Source of the DNA: Ruegeria halocynthiae
GTDB lineage: Bacteria; Pseudomonadota; Alphaproteobacteria; Rhodobacterales; Rhodobacteraceae
Length of the DNA: 64,000 nucleotides
NCBI RefSeq assembly: GCF_000743705.1
Contig: NZ_JQEZ01000002.1
Coordinates: 828,252-892,251 of the forward strand
Direction of reading: 5' to 3'
Shown here piece after piece: positions 1 through 9,138 of this stretch (positions are counted from its first letter, which is position 1; each line of letters opens with the position of its first letter). The translations under genes were made by a program, and so were the position numbers. The notes under the pieces are model-generated. The model made no database searches. It was given only the letters and a program-made list of their open reading frames with translations, and was not told where the DNA came from.

Positions 1-1
1 C

Positions 2-445
2 TTCAGCCATGTTGCCGTTGGCTTGAATGGCTATGATCCGATGATCGAGGAACTTAAGGAACTGGCTCCGAACGCCGTGTTCATTGACCGGACCAATGTG
101 AACGCCTGGGAAGAGCCCGAGTTTGTTGCCGCTGTTGAAGCAACCGGGCGGAAGAAGCTGATCATGGGTGGCCTGTGGACCGATGTATGCCTGGCATACC
201 CTGCGATTGAAGCCGAGAAATCTGGATATGACGTTTACGTGCCCGAGGACGCCGTCGGTTCAATCTCTCAGTTGAGCCATGAAAACGGTATGCGTCGCAT
301 GATCGAAGCCGGCGTCGAGCCGATCACCTGGAACGTCGTTCCCGCAGAACTGCAACGTGACCACGCCCGCAGCGACAAACTGCAAGCGGTTACCCGGGTG
401 TTCATGGAGCATTTGTTCAAGATTGACCCGGACTCGACCTGGTAA
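2..445 (+). CDS. Isochorismatase-family cysteine hydrolase (YcaC-like), 3' part
   Basis: The reading frame is open to the left edge, so the gene begins outside the window and only its C-terminal part (about 147 codons) is visible. The family has a Rossmann-like fold and hydrolyses amide or C-N bonds with an Asp-Lys-Cys triad. The fragment shows the family segment GGLWTDVCLAYPA, which carries the presumed nucleophilic Cys, followed by a helix and a strand leading to YVPEDAVGS. It resembles YcaC-type hydrolases of unknown substrate more than nicotinamidase. It is followed at once by a strong terminator, so it is the last gene of its transcript. An internal TTG at 23 is not a real start. Confidence 0.8.
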   Translation, partial: FSHVAVGLNGYDPMIEELKELAPNAVFIDRTNVNAWEEPEFVAAVEATGRKKLIMGGLWTDVCLAYPAIEAEKSGYDVYVPEDAVGSISQLSHENGMRRMIEAGVEPITWNVVPAELQRDHARSDKLQAVTRVFMEHLFKIDPDSTW

Positions 446-452
446 TCCGCAA

Positions 453-485
453 AGGGTCAGGGGCATCCTCCCCTGACCTTCTTTG
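453..485 (+). terminator. Rho-independent terminator of the hydrolase gene
   Basis: A perfect 9-bp stem (GGTCAGGGG at 455-463 with CCCCTGACC at 470-478) encloses a 6-nt loop and is followed by TTCTTT. It begins 10 bases after the stop codon of the hydrolase gene. Confidence 0.8.
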
Positions 486-962
486 CGTGATCAAGATCAT
501 CCACAACCAGCGGACGAAAGAACCATCTATCCTGACACTTTTCTGCTCCTGGCACCTGTGCCACCGCAATCATATCGTGCTTGAATGGATAATTGATCAG
601 ATCTACACGTGGGATCAGCGGGCCCGGTTCGGTGATCATAGGTGGGCCAGAGCTAGTTTCACATGCGGGCGATCTTTTGGAATGACTACGCCGCTCGCAC
701 AGTCGGACAACGCAAATGGGGTTAGCTTGAGTGCTCCAGCATTGGATCGAGCGCAGGCTTTGACGCGATTTGCAGGCCTTCAGGCATAGTGCAGCATCAT
801 ACTGTTAGGCTCAGAGCCAACCCCGGAGACGGCGTGGCGTAACCCCTTGGCCTGCAGACAAGTTGCTTCAAGTCGGCCCAAACCGGACTTTCGAAGTAGA
901 GTTTGCTTCTGCGACGCGGCTTATTCTGACGTACCATTTTCAGAGTTTGTCATTGTGGCACC
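486..962. other. Intergenic stretch without a recognisable gene
   Basis: About 480 bases lie between two facing transcripts. Short open frames exist on both strands, but none has a convincing ribosome binding site or a sequence I recognise, and one of them runs through the terminator stem. It may hold decayed coding sequence, but I cannot name it. Confidence 0.5.
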
Positions 963-983
963 AAAAAAAGGCAGTTGTGCCTT
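963..983 (-). terminator. Terminator at the end of the catabolic gene train
   Basis: On the minus strand AAGGCA-CAAC-TGCCTT forms a 6-bp stem with a 4-base loop and runs into seven consecutive T (complement of A963-A969). It lies 33 bases beyond the stop of the RraA-like gene and would end the long transcript that starts near 15715. Confidence 0.75.
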
Positions 984-1016
984 AAGTGCGCCATTTCTTA
1001 TTCACTCAGGCGACAA

Positions 1017-1712
1017 TCAGACTCTGGCTTTTTCAAAGGCTGCCCAAGCGGTTTCGAATGCTTCGAAATTAAACTCCGGATGACGGGCTGCGTCCAAGAC
1101 AATACGTTCTGTAGACAATAGCTTTTGTATTGCAGTTCCCAATTGATCGACGACTTCCTCGGGCACGACCAGCGCACCATGACGGTCGGCATGGACCAAT
1201 TCGCCCGGATTAACCCTCAGGCCAAAAACTGAAACCGGCGTATCAATCTCGCGGATGTGGACAAAGCCATGGCTCGGCCCGACAGAACCGGCAATTATCG
1301 GAAACCCCTCGGGTAAGTCCCCGAGATCGCGCATGACACCGTTGGTTACGACACCGGATATACCGAACCCCTTGTGGACAGAGGTATTGATTTCACCCCA
1401 ATAGGCGCCGATGCAATCGGGAAAATCCAAATCCTCAATCACAGCGACACAGGGGCTGGGCGCTTCGGCCATGTATTTATAATAGGCCATGCGCCGGGCT
1501 TTGATGACGTCGGGCGTCTCGGTCGGTGGATTGACCGCCGCGATCTTGGCCGTGCGCGCATAGCCGACGATCGCAGGCTCATCAGGCACTGAACACAGCA
1601 TGGTGCCGCGCGTAAAATCGTCGAACCCGCGCTTACCCTGTGCCACTTCGATGGCGTTGCAGACAGTGGGAGTGTCGACCTTGCGAAGCAGGGACAATAG
1701 GGATGGCGTCAT
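1017..1712 (-). CDS. RraA-family protein (HMG/CHA aldolase-like)
   Basis: At 231 residues this matches the RraA / 4-hydroxy-4-methyl-2-oxoglutarate aldolase family, members of which cleave pyruvate-containing aldols or decarboxylate oxaloacetate with a divalent metal. Visible family marks are the WGE segment near residue 105, NGVMRDL at 124-130 with the conserved Arg-Asp pair that binds pyruvate and metal, and HADRHGALVVP near 173-183. It overlaps the upstream hydrolase gene by 4 bases, so the two are translationally coupled. As the last gene of the catabolic train it could release pyruvate from the pathway intermediate. RNase E regulation, the name-giving role of RraA, is not implied. Confidence 0.8.
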   Translation of the reverse strand: MTPSLLSLLRKVDTPTVCNAIEVAQGKRGFDDFTRGTMLCSVPDEPAIVGYARTAKIAAVNPPTETPDVIKARRMAYYKYMAEAPSPCVAVIEDLDFPDCIGAYWGEINTSVHKGFGISGVVTNGVMRDLGDLPEGFPIIAGSVGPSHGFVHIREIDTPVSVFGLRVNPGELVHADRHGALVVPEEVVDQLGTAIQKLLSTERIVLDAARHPEFNFEAFETAWAAFEKARV

Positions 1713-2404
1713 TTGTCCTCCAACCAGCGGATCAATGCCGCCGTGGTTCTTTGTGGTTGTTCCAATGTCGGGAGGTGTCCTGCACCCTCGATGACCTCCA
1801 GCGCGCTGTGTTGCAGCAGATCATGCATCATCTGGTGGCGCTCAACCGGGCACAACTTGTCTTCGCGTCCACACAGGACCAGAACCTTTCCGGTATAAGC
1901 CCTCAGAGTCGCGCTTTGGTCCGGGCGGTCCATCAGCGCCTGCGACTGGCGCAAGAAAACGTCAGGACCCAAGTCGGAGGCCATCGCCATGCAAAGATCC
2001 AGGATAGCCCCCCGGTTAGGCCCGTCGGCCAGGTAATTGGGTTTCATCTCGTCCCGCATCACCGACTTTAGATTGCCGTCGCGAACAGCCGCCATTTGAG
2101 GCGCACGACGGGCTTTTACTTCTGGATTTTCAGCGAGCGGGTTTGTGTCGAGCAATGCCAGTCGTGAGACACGTTCAGGAGCCTGACGCAATACTTCCAT
2201 CGCCACGATCCCCCCCATCGACAAGCCTGCCAGCGCGAAATCGGGCGGCCCATATTTTAGGATATCATTCGCCATTGCCTGCACGCTGTCGTGCCCAGAC
2301 AAAGGGAAAGTCATCACGGGCCTGATGCGCGACAGAGCATTGATCTGCGGGCCAAAGAGGCGTGCATCACACATCATACCCGGTAAGAAAATCAAAGGTG
2401 TCAT
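1709..2404 (-). CDS. Alpha/beta-fold hydrolase
   Basis: This 231-residue alpha/beta hydrolase starts with FLPGMMCDARLF (the HG-like oxyanion strand) and has the nucleophile elbow GLSMGG at 60-65 (Ser62). A late strand carries LCGREDKLCP with the likely acid, and a C-terminal GHLP supplies the likely His. The family splits esters, lactones or C-C bonds. It overlaps both neighbours by 4 bases, so it is co-translated with the MetE-like and RraA-like genes. The substrate cannot be read from sequence; an ester or lactone intermediate of the cluster pathway is an inference. Confidence 0.8.
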   Translation of the reverse strand: MTPLIFLPGMMCDARLFGPQINALSRIRPVMTFPLSGHDSVQAMANDILKYGPPDFALAGLSMGGIVAMEVLRQAPERVSRLALLDTNPLAENPEVKARRAPQMAAVRDGNLKSVMRDEMKPNYLADGPNRGAILDLCMAMASDLGPDVFLRQSQALMDRPDQSATLRAYTGKVLVLCGREDKLCPVERHQMMHDLLQHSALEVIEGAGHLPTLEQPQRTTAALIRWLEDK

Positions 2405-3525
2405 GCCGAAGCCAGCTTTGCCCCATCAGACAGCGCGGACAATTTGGCGTAAGCAATCTGCGGATCAACAGCCCCAAAGCCCGCAAAGGTTCCAAAACCG
2501 CAATCGCTGCCCGCGATAACCCGGTTCGCGCCGACTATTTCTGTAAAGCGTTCGATCCGCTGGGCCACAAGTTCGGGATGCTCGAGGAAATTGGTGGTAG
2601 TGTCGACCACGCCGGGGACCAGTACCTTGTCATCGGGTATCTCAGACTTGCGGTCGCGGAACACAGTCCACTCGTGCGCGTGGCGCGGGTTTGATGTCTC
2701 AAACAGAACATAATGCGATTTGGTCGCCATCAAGGTGCTGAAGACCTTGTCCATTGCTATGTCGCAACAATGCGGCCCCTCGTAGTTGCCCCAGCAGATA
2801 TGCACTCGCACGCGATCCTGCGGTACATTCTGGAGCGCGTGGTTCAGTGCCTCAACATGCATGTCGGCAATCTTCACGAACTCGTCGTCCGAAAGATCGG
2901 TGAACAGCATATGGCGCGACAAGGCCAGATCGGGGCAATCCAGTTGCAGATCCAAACCCGCGGCCACGATGGTTTCGTATTCCTCTTTCATGGCATCTGC
3001 CAATGCTGCCAGATAGGCCTCGCGCGTGGGATAGAACTCATTCTGCAAAAACAAAGAGATCACACCCGGGGATGCCGCATTCATGAAGCCGCGCTCGGCC
3101 CCGTGCTGCTCCATGGCGGCTTTAAGATTGGCGATGTCCTTCTCCAACTCGCCCTGCCCTTTTGAGCGCACCTCGCCGGTGCACATCGGCCGTGCGTATT
3201 GGGGCGTGCCACCGTCATTGGCCAGCCGTTGCAGAAAACCGGGGAACATCTTCAGGTCTGCAGGCGCATTTCGCGGGCTATCACCAGAAAATCCGGTGTA
3301 ACGATCCTTGACATAGGTCGCGTAGGAAATCTTCGAGGTTTCGCCATCGCTGACAACGTCGACACCAGCGTCGACCTGTTTGCGCACTGTCTCAGAGACC
3401 GCATCGGTCATGCAGACGTCAAACGCGGCGGCGTCATAGGTTTCACCGTTTTCACGGGCGAAAATGAAATCCACTACGTCTTGTGTGCGGGGCAGAGATC
3501 CAACATGTGTGGTTTTGATAGTCAT
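2401..3525 (-). CDS. Cobalamin-independent methionine synthase-like zinc protein (MetE C-terminal family)
   Basis: The 374-residue protein corresponds to only the catalytic barrel of MetE and lacks the N-terminal half of true MetE. An intact thiol-activating zinc site is readable: His242 and Cys244 (HIC), Glu276 (FETSN) and Cys342 (DCGFGTF). The N terminus has the family signature THVGSLPR. Single-barrel relatives include methyltransferases acting on small thiols and the epoxyalkane:coenzyme M transferase type. In this catabolic cluster, next to a SAM methyltransferase, it probably moves a methyl or alkyl group to or from a thiol. It is unlikely to be the housekeeping methionine synthase. Confidence 0.8.
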   Translation of the reverse strand: MTIKTTHVGSLPRTQDVVDFIFARENGETYDAAAFDVCMTDAVSETVRKQVDAGVDVVSDGETSKISYATYVKDRYTGFSGDSPRNAPADLKMFPGFLQRLANDGGTPQYARPMCTGEVRSKGQGELEKDIANLKAAMEQHGAERGFMNAASPGVISLFLQNEFYPTREAYLAALADAMKEEYETIVAAGLDLQLDCPDLALSRHMLFTDLSDDEFVKIADMHVEALNHALQNVPQDRVRVHICWGNYEGPHCCDIAMDKVFSTLMATKSHYVLFETSNPRHAHEWTVFRDRKSEIPDDKVLVPGVVDTTTNFLEHPELVAQRIERFTEIVGANRVIAGSDCGFGTFAGFGAVDPQIAYAKLSALSDGAKLASA

Positions 3526-3535
3526 CAGCGCCTCC

Positions 3536-4138
3536 TTAAACTTTGCGCGCCATCAGGATCGTGTGGCTTTGGGTTTCAGGGTCCTCGGCCAAAAAACCGG
3601 TCATTTGCAGTCCGTTTTCCTCAAGACACGTCGCGTAGTCTGCTGGGGACAACGACGCGTGATAGACAAGCTCTGATCCCACCGTGCCGCTAACTTCTCC
3701 GGCCCGCGGTCCTACTGTCAGCATCAGCATTCCAGCGGATCGCAAATGACGCGACATACGCGCGATACAGTCTTTTTGTTCATCCGCTGTCAGGTGAAAA
3801 AAGCTGTTCCACGCAATGATGCCATCGAACTGCTGATCCAGCTCAAAGACCCGCATATCAGCGTGCCGCCAATCTCCGTTAGGCCAGCGGTCACGGGCTA
3901 TGGCCAGCATCGCCTCGGCAAAATCGACACCTGTTACTGCGAACCCCTCAGCCATGAACCAGCGCGCAATCGGATCGCCTGTGCCGCAGCCCAGATCCAG
4001 CACATGGTCACCCGGCTTGAGGCTGACCGTGAAGCGCGCCAGCCAGCGCGCTTCGAACAGGGCCTTTGAGCGACGTTTGTCATACTCCGTCGCTTGCCGC
4101 TCATAAACGGCGTGTATGTCTTTTGGGTCTACGCTCAT
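3536..4138 (-). CDS. Class I SAM-dependent methyltransferase
   Basis: A 200-residue Rossmann methyltransferase. Motif I is VLDLGCGTGDP at residues 46-56, followed by GVDFAEAML (motif II acidic strand) and IIAWNSFFHL (motif IV). The family transfers methyl from S-adenosylmethionine to small molecules; the substrate is not deducible. It overlaps the upstream cupin gene by 4 bases and lies 10 bases before the MetE-like gene. Two one-carbon type enzymes side by side suggest that methyl chemistry is part of the pathway. Confidence 0.85.
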   Translation of the reverse strand: MSVDPKDIHAVYERQATEYDKRRSKALFEARWLARFTVSLKPGDHVLDLGCGTGDPIARWFMAEGFAVTGVDFAEAMLAIARDRWPNGDWRHADMRVFELDQQFDGIIAWNSFFHLTADEQKDCIARMSRHLRSAGMLMLTVGPRAGEVSGTVGSELVYHASLSPADYATCLEENGLQMTGFLAEDPETQSHTILMARKV

Positions 4139-5100
4139 CCTGTCCAGGTTGCTCCTGCCGGGTCATCGGTTGCAGTGATCCTATACAGACCCGCATGCCC
4201 GGTCATCGATGGTTGCACGCTATAGGATTCACCGGATAGGACCAAAGCCGTGTCGCCGGTGGACAAAGTGGTTTCATGATCGTCGATCACAACACGCCAA
4301 TGGCCGCTGGCTGGCATAAGAACCACAGGATTTTCTGCCACAACCGGTTCGGTCACAGAGGATCCTCGCCCAAGGAAATCTACCTCGAAGCCGGGTTTAT
4401 CCTTGATCATTCCGTTTTCGCCGATCACCTGCGCGGGTTTGTTGGCCGACAATGCCATCAGGTCCCAATAGCGCGCGATGTACTTTCCAACCACATCTTC
4501 TACTGGAACTTCGGGGTAGTCCTTCAATTGCTCTTCAGTCAACAGAGGCATCGGGTGCACGTTGTGAGGTAATTCCTGGCCCTTTTTGGAATCGTACAGC
4601 ACACCATTGTCGCCAAGCATCAGCCCATGTGCTTGCGCATCTTCGATAACCTGCGGTGCCCAAGTGACCCCGCCGCCCGCATCGTCACCGCCTAGCATCG
4701 ACATGATCATCCCATAATCCTGACCTACGTTTTCAAAACCCCGGAAGATACCAGTCGGGATGTTGAAGATATCGCCCTCTTCGGCGATGAATTCACCGGC
4801 GGTGCCATAGCGGCCCCAGAAAAAACGCCAACGACCTTTGGCGACAAAGAAGACCTCGGCCGTTGTGTGGCTGTGCAGAGAGTTCCGGCATTTTGGCGGC
4901 TGGCCCGCAGCACCGATGTTGAAGCCGATCTTGTCAGTGATATGCACATGCTGATCAGGAGATTCCGAGACCCCCCCGCCAACGATTGTGAAGTTCTCTT
5001 TCTGATCGCTGCCCGGCGTGTGGGCGTCGATAAATGCGGTTTTGCACGGCCGGAGTTCACCATAGTGAACAATGCGGGAAGAGATTGTTGATTTCGACAT
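4135..5100 (-). CDS. Cupin-domain protein
   Basis: The 321-residue protein has a first cupin barrel with SLHSHTTAEVFFVAKGRWRFFWG (His76, His78, Glu82), which are standard metal ligands. The second cupin motif reads IPTGIFRGFEN, where the usual histidine is replaced, so metal binding may be altered. The C-terminal 80 residues look like a second, degenerate barrel. Relatives are isomerases, dioxygenases or ligand-binding proteins. It is the first gene of the coupled set cupin-methyltransferase. A 192-base gap separates it from the upstream SnoaL-like gene, so it may have its own promoter or processing site. Confidence 0.75.
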   Translation of the reverse strand: MSKSTISSRIVHYGELRPCKTAFIDAHTPGSDQKENFTIVGGGVSESPDQHVHITDKIGFNIGAAGQPPKCRNSLHSHTTAEVFFVAKGRWRFFWGRYGTAGEFIAEEGDIFNIPTGIFRGFENVGQDYGMIMSMLGGDDAGGGVTWAPQVIEDAQAHGLMLGDNGVLYDSKKGQELPHNVHPMPLLTEEQLKDYPEVPVEDVVGKYIARYWDLMALSANKPAQVIGENGMIKDKPGFEVDFLGRGSSVTEPVVAENPVVLMPASGHWRVVIDDHETTLSTGDTALVLSGESYSVQPSMTGHAGLYRITATDDPAGATWTG

Positions 5101-5292
5101 TTTGCAAGTTCCGATACTACGTTTTCAGGAATGGTGGGTTGCGTGCTTGTACGGCACGCTCTCTCACTCTCCTGGCGGGCGCAGGTTCAAACGACGTGCA
5201 CGCAGGCTTTGGCGGTGTATATGGTAACGCCGAAGGGTCCCGGTCTCACTCAGACCATCCACAAGGATGCGATATGCAACCGGGTGCTCCAC

Positions 5293-6282
5293 TCAGACTT
5301 CTCCGCCATGCAACAGGATTTGCTTCCAGACCGAGGTTTCATCAAACAGAGTATATTCGCGGCGCAACTGCGGCTGCCCGCCAATCAAGGCGCCAAACTC
5401 GGCGTGGCTGATGCCAAGGACATTCACCTGTGCACCCGTCGGTGCGCCAAACACGCCCCAGCCGTCATGTTTGCCCCAAAGGCTCCAGCGGATCGCAGCC
5501 CGGGGTGGCATATCCGGGTCGTCGCGCCCGATCTGATGCTCGATCTTGAATTCAGCATTCGGGAAGCTCGCCCGCAGACCCATCCAGAAACGGTCGACCG
5601 CATCCCAGCCATGACCAGTCACGCCGCCTACATATTCCGATTGAACAGCGCGGTCATATTCTGCCTCGATTGCACCCATATCGGCATTCATGATCCGAGT
5701 CAGAATGTCGGCATAGCGCTGCCCCCACTCGTTATCGTTTCCACGGCCCTTGTACGGCCCAGGTTGATCGATTTCGGGGGTCAGAGGCTTGGTGCAGTTC
5801 TCCTTACCTCCTTCGCGAGTAATCAGATCGGCGGCGTATTCCTTCGGGTCCCATCCCATCTGGCGGACGATGGCACCCTGATCGCGGATGAGCCATTCGT
5901 CGTTGATCTGGTTGTTGATGGCGTGGCAATCGGCCAGAATTCGATAGCGTAGCTTAGTTCCGGTTGGCTTGCCGTAAACGCCCTCGGCCAGATGCGTGGC
6001 CGTTGAAAGGATGCGGTGAGAACTCAGCATCCCTTCTTCGGGGGTACCTGACCAGATCACATCCTCGCCCAGCAACTGCCGATCCGGAAACTCGGCCAGC
6101 GTCGCCATGGTAGCGCCGATCACATTCTGATTGCCCAGCACCACCGAACCGGGCGAACGCACGACGATATCTTCGCTGTAATAGTCGTGCAGGGTCGCGA
6201 TACCCCGGTCTTCCCAAATCTCTTTGGTGATACAGATGATATAGTCGGGGAAGTCCCGGAACTTGGGATCAAAGCCTTTCAT
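5293..6282 (-). CDS. SnoaL-like (NTF2-fold) protein, two-domain
   Basis: The 329 residues carry two NTF2-like cone domains in tandem. The first has ITKEIWEDRGIATLHDYYSEDIVVRSPG, typical of SnoaL-like polyketide cyclase relatives; the second has DAVDRFWMGLRASFPNAEFKIEHQIG followed by a strand with PTGAQVNVLG. SnoaL-fold enzymes use an acidic residue for intramolecular aldol, isomerase or hydrolase chemistry. The start lies inside the 3' end of the LacI gene (4-base overlap), so the two are coupled. It is the most divergent of the four SnoaL-like proteins of the cluster and its function is unknown. Confidence 0.7.
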   Translation of the reverse strand: MKGFDPKFRDFPDYIICITKEIWEDRGIATLHDYYSEDIVVRSPGSVVLGNQNVIGATMATLAEFPDRQLLGEDVIWSGTPEEGMLSSHRILSTATHLAEGVYGKPTGTKLRYRILADCHAINNQINDEWLIRDQGAIVRQMGWDPKEYAADLITREGGKENCTKPLTPEIDQPGPYKGRGNDNEWGQRYADILTRIMNADMGAIEAEYDRAVQSEYVGGVTGHGWDAVDRFWMGLRASFPNAEFKIEHQIGRDDPDMPPRAAIRWSLWGKHDGWGVFGAPTGAQVNVLGISHAEFGALIGGQPQLRREYTLFDETSVWKQILLHGGEV

Positions 6283-7322
6283 GTTTTCATCCTTTGCGGC
6301 GTCCAGCCTTTGGGCAGCCGTGCCGAGGTGCGCACGATCAGCGGCCCATCAATTGCGACCTTGCGTGCCGCAGCAGCTGCCGGGTTTTCAATATGATCCA
6401 ACAAAGCGTCAACGGTCTCGGCAACCATCAGGTTGGCGCGCTGACGAATGGTGGTGAGGTTATAGGCAAGCCAAGCTGCTTGCGGGACGTCATCATATCC
6501 AACGACTGAAACGTCTTCGGGCACACGCATCCCCAACTCGAACCGGATGACGTCCATGACGGCAAGCGCCATGTGATCATTAGCGACGAATACCGCGTCA
6601 GGCCGTTTCTGCGGTTCAACATCGAACATACGACGTGCCGCTAAGCGCGTGTTCTCGGTGTGAAACTCTCCGATCTCATGATCGTATAGTTCCTGGCCGG
6701 CATCGCTCAGAGCTGCCCGGAAGCCAGCTTCGCGGTCTCGCTGGGTTGATGCACCTTGCCACCCGGCAATGTAAGCGATGCGGCTGTGACCGGCCGCAAT
6801 AAGGAACTCGGCCACCTTGCGACCGCCCGCATAGTTATCAGACGTGACCGATGTGATCCCGTCGATGTCCTGACTGCGGTTGAACAGTACCACCGGCACA
6901 CCGGCCTGTTGGCAGCGCGTAGCGATATCGGACGACATCGCGACCGAGGCCAGAATGACGCCGTCAACCTGATAATCGAGGATTTCCTCCATCACGTCGT
7001 CAATGTTTCCGGCCGTTCTGGAGGCCATGAAAATCAGGACATGATAGCCCTGCTCCTGCAACTCGTTCGACAACTTCTCGAGTGCTTCGGGATAGAAATA
7101 GTTGTCCAGATAGGCCACCACCAAACCGATGATGCGGCTTTTGCCGGATACCATTGCGCGCGCCAACACATTGGGGCGATAGCCCAATTCAGTAGCAGCC
7201 TTTCGCACTTTCTCTTCGGTCTTCTTGCTGACCGAAGCCCCGGGCGTGAAGACGCGGCTAACCGCGGATTGGCTGACCCCTGCAAGCTGGGCGACCTGGA
7301 GTGATGTTACTTTCTCAGCCAT
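6279..7322 (-). CDS. LacI-family transcriptional regulator of the catabolic cluster
   Basis: An N-terminal helix-turn-helix (TSLQVAQLAGVSQSAVSRVF, residues 6-25) is followed by the hinge sequence PNVLARAM (50-57) and a periplasmic-binding-protein-like sensor domain with VDGVILAS, GHSRIAYIAG and PDAVFVANDHMALAVMD. The total of 347 residues is normal for the family. I chose the ATG at 7322 because it shares its A with the stop of the upstream SDR gene (TGATG). The sensor domain should bind the imported substrate or an intermediate. Two LacI-type palindromes at 15742-15813 are its likely operators. Confidence 0.9.
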   Translation of the reverse strand: MAEKVTSLQVAQLAGVSQSAVSRVFTPGASVSKKTEEKVRKAATELGYRPNVLARAMVSGKSRIIGLVVAYLDNYFYPEALEKLSNELQEQGYHVLIFMASRTAGNIDDVMEEILDYQVDGVILASVAMSSDIATRCQQAGVPVVLFNRSQDIDGITSVTSDNYAGGRKVAEFLIAAGHSRIAYIAGWQGASTQRDREAGFRAALSDAGQELYDHEIGEFHTENTRLAARRMFDVEPQKRPDAVFVANDHMALAVMDVIRFELGMRVPEDVSVVGYDDVPQAAWLAYNLTTIRQRANLMVAETVDALLDHIENPAAAAARKVAIDGPLIVRTSARLPKGWTPQRMKT

Positions 7323-8086
7323 CAGTCTGCCGTCCAACCTCCGTCAATCAACATCGAAGTGCCCGTGACCAGCGCCGAAGCGTCCGAGGCGAGGTAGCGG
7401 ACCGCGCCCATAATGTCCTCGACCTCTCCCACCCGATCCAGCTTGATCTTTTCCATGATCCACGCAGCGCGTTCGGGGTTGTCAAAGGTGGATTGTGTCA
7501 GTGGCGTTCGAATGAAAGTCGGGCAGACCGTATTGATCCGGATGCCCTGTTTGCCCCATTCGATCGCCATTGATTTGACCATTCCCTCCAGCCCGTGCTT
7601 GGTCGCACAATAAAGCGCTCGGTCGACTCCGCCGACATGCCCCATCTGGCTGGAGATATGGATGATCGAACCGGGCTTATCAGCCTCGATCAACGCGCGG
7701 GCGGCGTAGGCCGAAAGGAAATAGGCAGAACGCAGATTGACATTGGTAACAACATCGAAATCCTCTGGCGTTGTCTCAATCGCCGCGCTGTGCCGAGCGA
7801 CTCCGGCCGAATTCACCACGACATCAAAACTGCGCGTTAAGAAGAGCTGCTCTAACGCGACCAGATCGCCCTGATCCAGCACAAGAGTCTCGGCTGACCA
7901 ACCCTGTCCCTGCAGAGCGGCGACGGTGTCGTTCAACCGGTCCGCACCTCTGGCCGCGCAGACGACATGCGCGCCTGCCTCAGCCAAAGCCACCGCGCAA
8001 CCCTGCCCTATGCCCGACGAAGCTCCGGTCACGAGGGCGGTTTCTCCACTCAGTGAAAACGAAGGGGTGCGCGGCAGTTCTGTCAT
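7322..8086 (-). CDS. Short-chain dehydrogenase/reductase
   Basis: A classical 254-residue SDR. The cofactor motif TGASSGIG is at 20-27, NSAG at 92-95, the catalytic Ser at 146 in HISSQMG, and Tyr159-x3-Lys163 in YCATK. The residue after the second strand lies in CAARGADR, so NADP preference is possible but not certain. The family oxidises alcohols or reduces ketones, often on sugar acids and polyols. The gene lies between a SnoaL-like gene (1-base overlap) and the LacI gene, and is probably one of two redox steps of the pathway together with the HisD-like enzyme. Confidence 0.9.
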   Translation of the reverse strand: MTELPRTPSFSLSGETALVTGASSGIGQGCAVALAEAGAHVVCAARGADRLNDTVAALQGQGWSAETLVLDQGDLVALEQLFLTRSFDVVVNSAGVARHSAAIETTPEDFDVVTNVNLRSAYFLSAYAARALIEADKPGSIIHISSQMGHVGGVDRALYCATKHGLEGMVKSMAIEWGKQGIRINTVCPTFIRTPLTQSTFDNPERAAWIMEKIKLDRVGEVEDIMGAVRYLASDASALVTGTSMLIDGGWTAD

Positions 8087-9138
8087 CAGCTCATTCCATC
8101 CGGTATTTCAATGCAGCCCATATTGCGGGCCTTGTTGAATTCCCGCAGACGGGCAAAGACGTCAACGCCAAGCTGCCGGTAGGCGTCCAGCAAATCGACC
8201 AAAACCCAGTTTTCACGGACGCGCCCGTTTTCCAACCGCCAGAAGTCGAGGCTACGCATCGTGATTTTCTTGCCCGAGGGTGCGATCCCCAGCCAACCGT
8301 CATGGGTCACGGTCTGGATCATGTTGGGCCAGCCAGTCACAGCCGCGTATTCGCCATCACCAAAGAAGTGATAGGTGATCTCGTCCACGTATTGCCCCCG
8401 GTCCGGCATCCCGTTCAGGAACGGGATCTGGTGCCAGTTGCGAAAGCCCGCATACCCGCGCCCGGTACCGATGCCCGAAGGACCGTACCAGTTCATCCGG
8501 GGATGCCAGAACCGCCCCATCTCCATGACCTCGGGGCCGCCTTGCGTCGGGTGTTTCTTGAGATGCTCCAACATGTCGATGATGTGCTGGCAGGTCGCCT
8601 TGCCCTTGGCCGCGTCATAGGGGCCGGGCACGAAGCCGTCCTGTGTGGCTGGTCCGGGCACGTGCCATTCGCGCCCCAGACTGGGGGACATCGGCCAGGC
8701 ACCCGCCTGCATCATCACCTCGGGAATATCCCAAAGCGCCTGCATTTCAACGACCTTGCCGTCCTCAAATCGATAGAATTCGTGGAACCTCATGGTCACC
8801 TGATGACCGGTGGGCGGGATTTTGAGCCACGGACCGGTGAAAGTACCCGTGTAGTAGCCACCACAACCAACCCAGTCCGCGCCGTCTTCGTCAGGCCCGC
8901 CCATGACGATGTAATCGCGGCGCTCCAGATCGGGCCAAGCGGCGAACAAATCCTTGAAGGCACAGTCATAGAAAGCATCGCTACCGATACTATCGCCAAA
9001 AGGATGGCACAGGTGGAATACAGTGTCTGGAGTCGCCGCCCCGGCCAGCGCCTTGCGGACACCGGTCTCGGAAAAGTCGTACATCGCGGCCCTGAGCGGA
9101 GCGATCAGGGCCTTGTGCTGGGTGTGCACGTCACTCAT
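8086..9138 (-). CDS. SnoaL-like (NTF2-fold) protein, two-domain
   Basis: The 350 residues form two NTF2-like domains. Domain 1 ends with [24 protein letters not shown] and domain 2 with a block [13 protein letters not shown]...[22 protein letters not shown]. The same closing block (ENW, Asp, then GVD) recurs in the proteins at 10478 and 15872, showing paralogy within the cluster. SnoaL-fold enzymes act on polyketide-like or terpenoid substrates, yet no biosynthetic genes are near, so a catabolic isomerase or hydrolase role is more likely. The start overlaps the HisD-like gene by 4 bases. Confidence 0.75.
   Translation of the reverse strand: MSDVHTQHKALIAPLRAAMYDFSETGVRKALAGAATPDTVFHLCHPFGDSIGSDAFYDCAFKDLFAAWPDLERRDYIVMGGPDEDGADWVGCGGYYTGTFTGPWLKIPPTGHQVTMRFHEFYRFEDGKVVEMQALWDIPEVMMQAGAWPMSPSLGREWHVPGPATQDGFVPGPYDAAKGKATCQHIIDMLEHLKKHPTQGGPEVMEMGRFWHPRMNWYGPSGIGTGRGYAGFRNWHQIPFLNGMPDRGQYVDEITYHFFGDGEYAAVTGWPNMIQTVTHDGWLGIAPSGKKITMRSLDFWRLENGRVRENWVLVDLLDAYRQLGVDVFARLREFNKARNMGCIEIPDGMS

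Noticed and set aside
457..639. Short minus-strand ORF after the hydrolase gene
   Set aside because: It passes through the terminator stem and resembles no family I know; kept only as part of the unassigned stretch.
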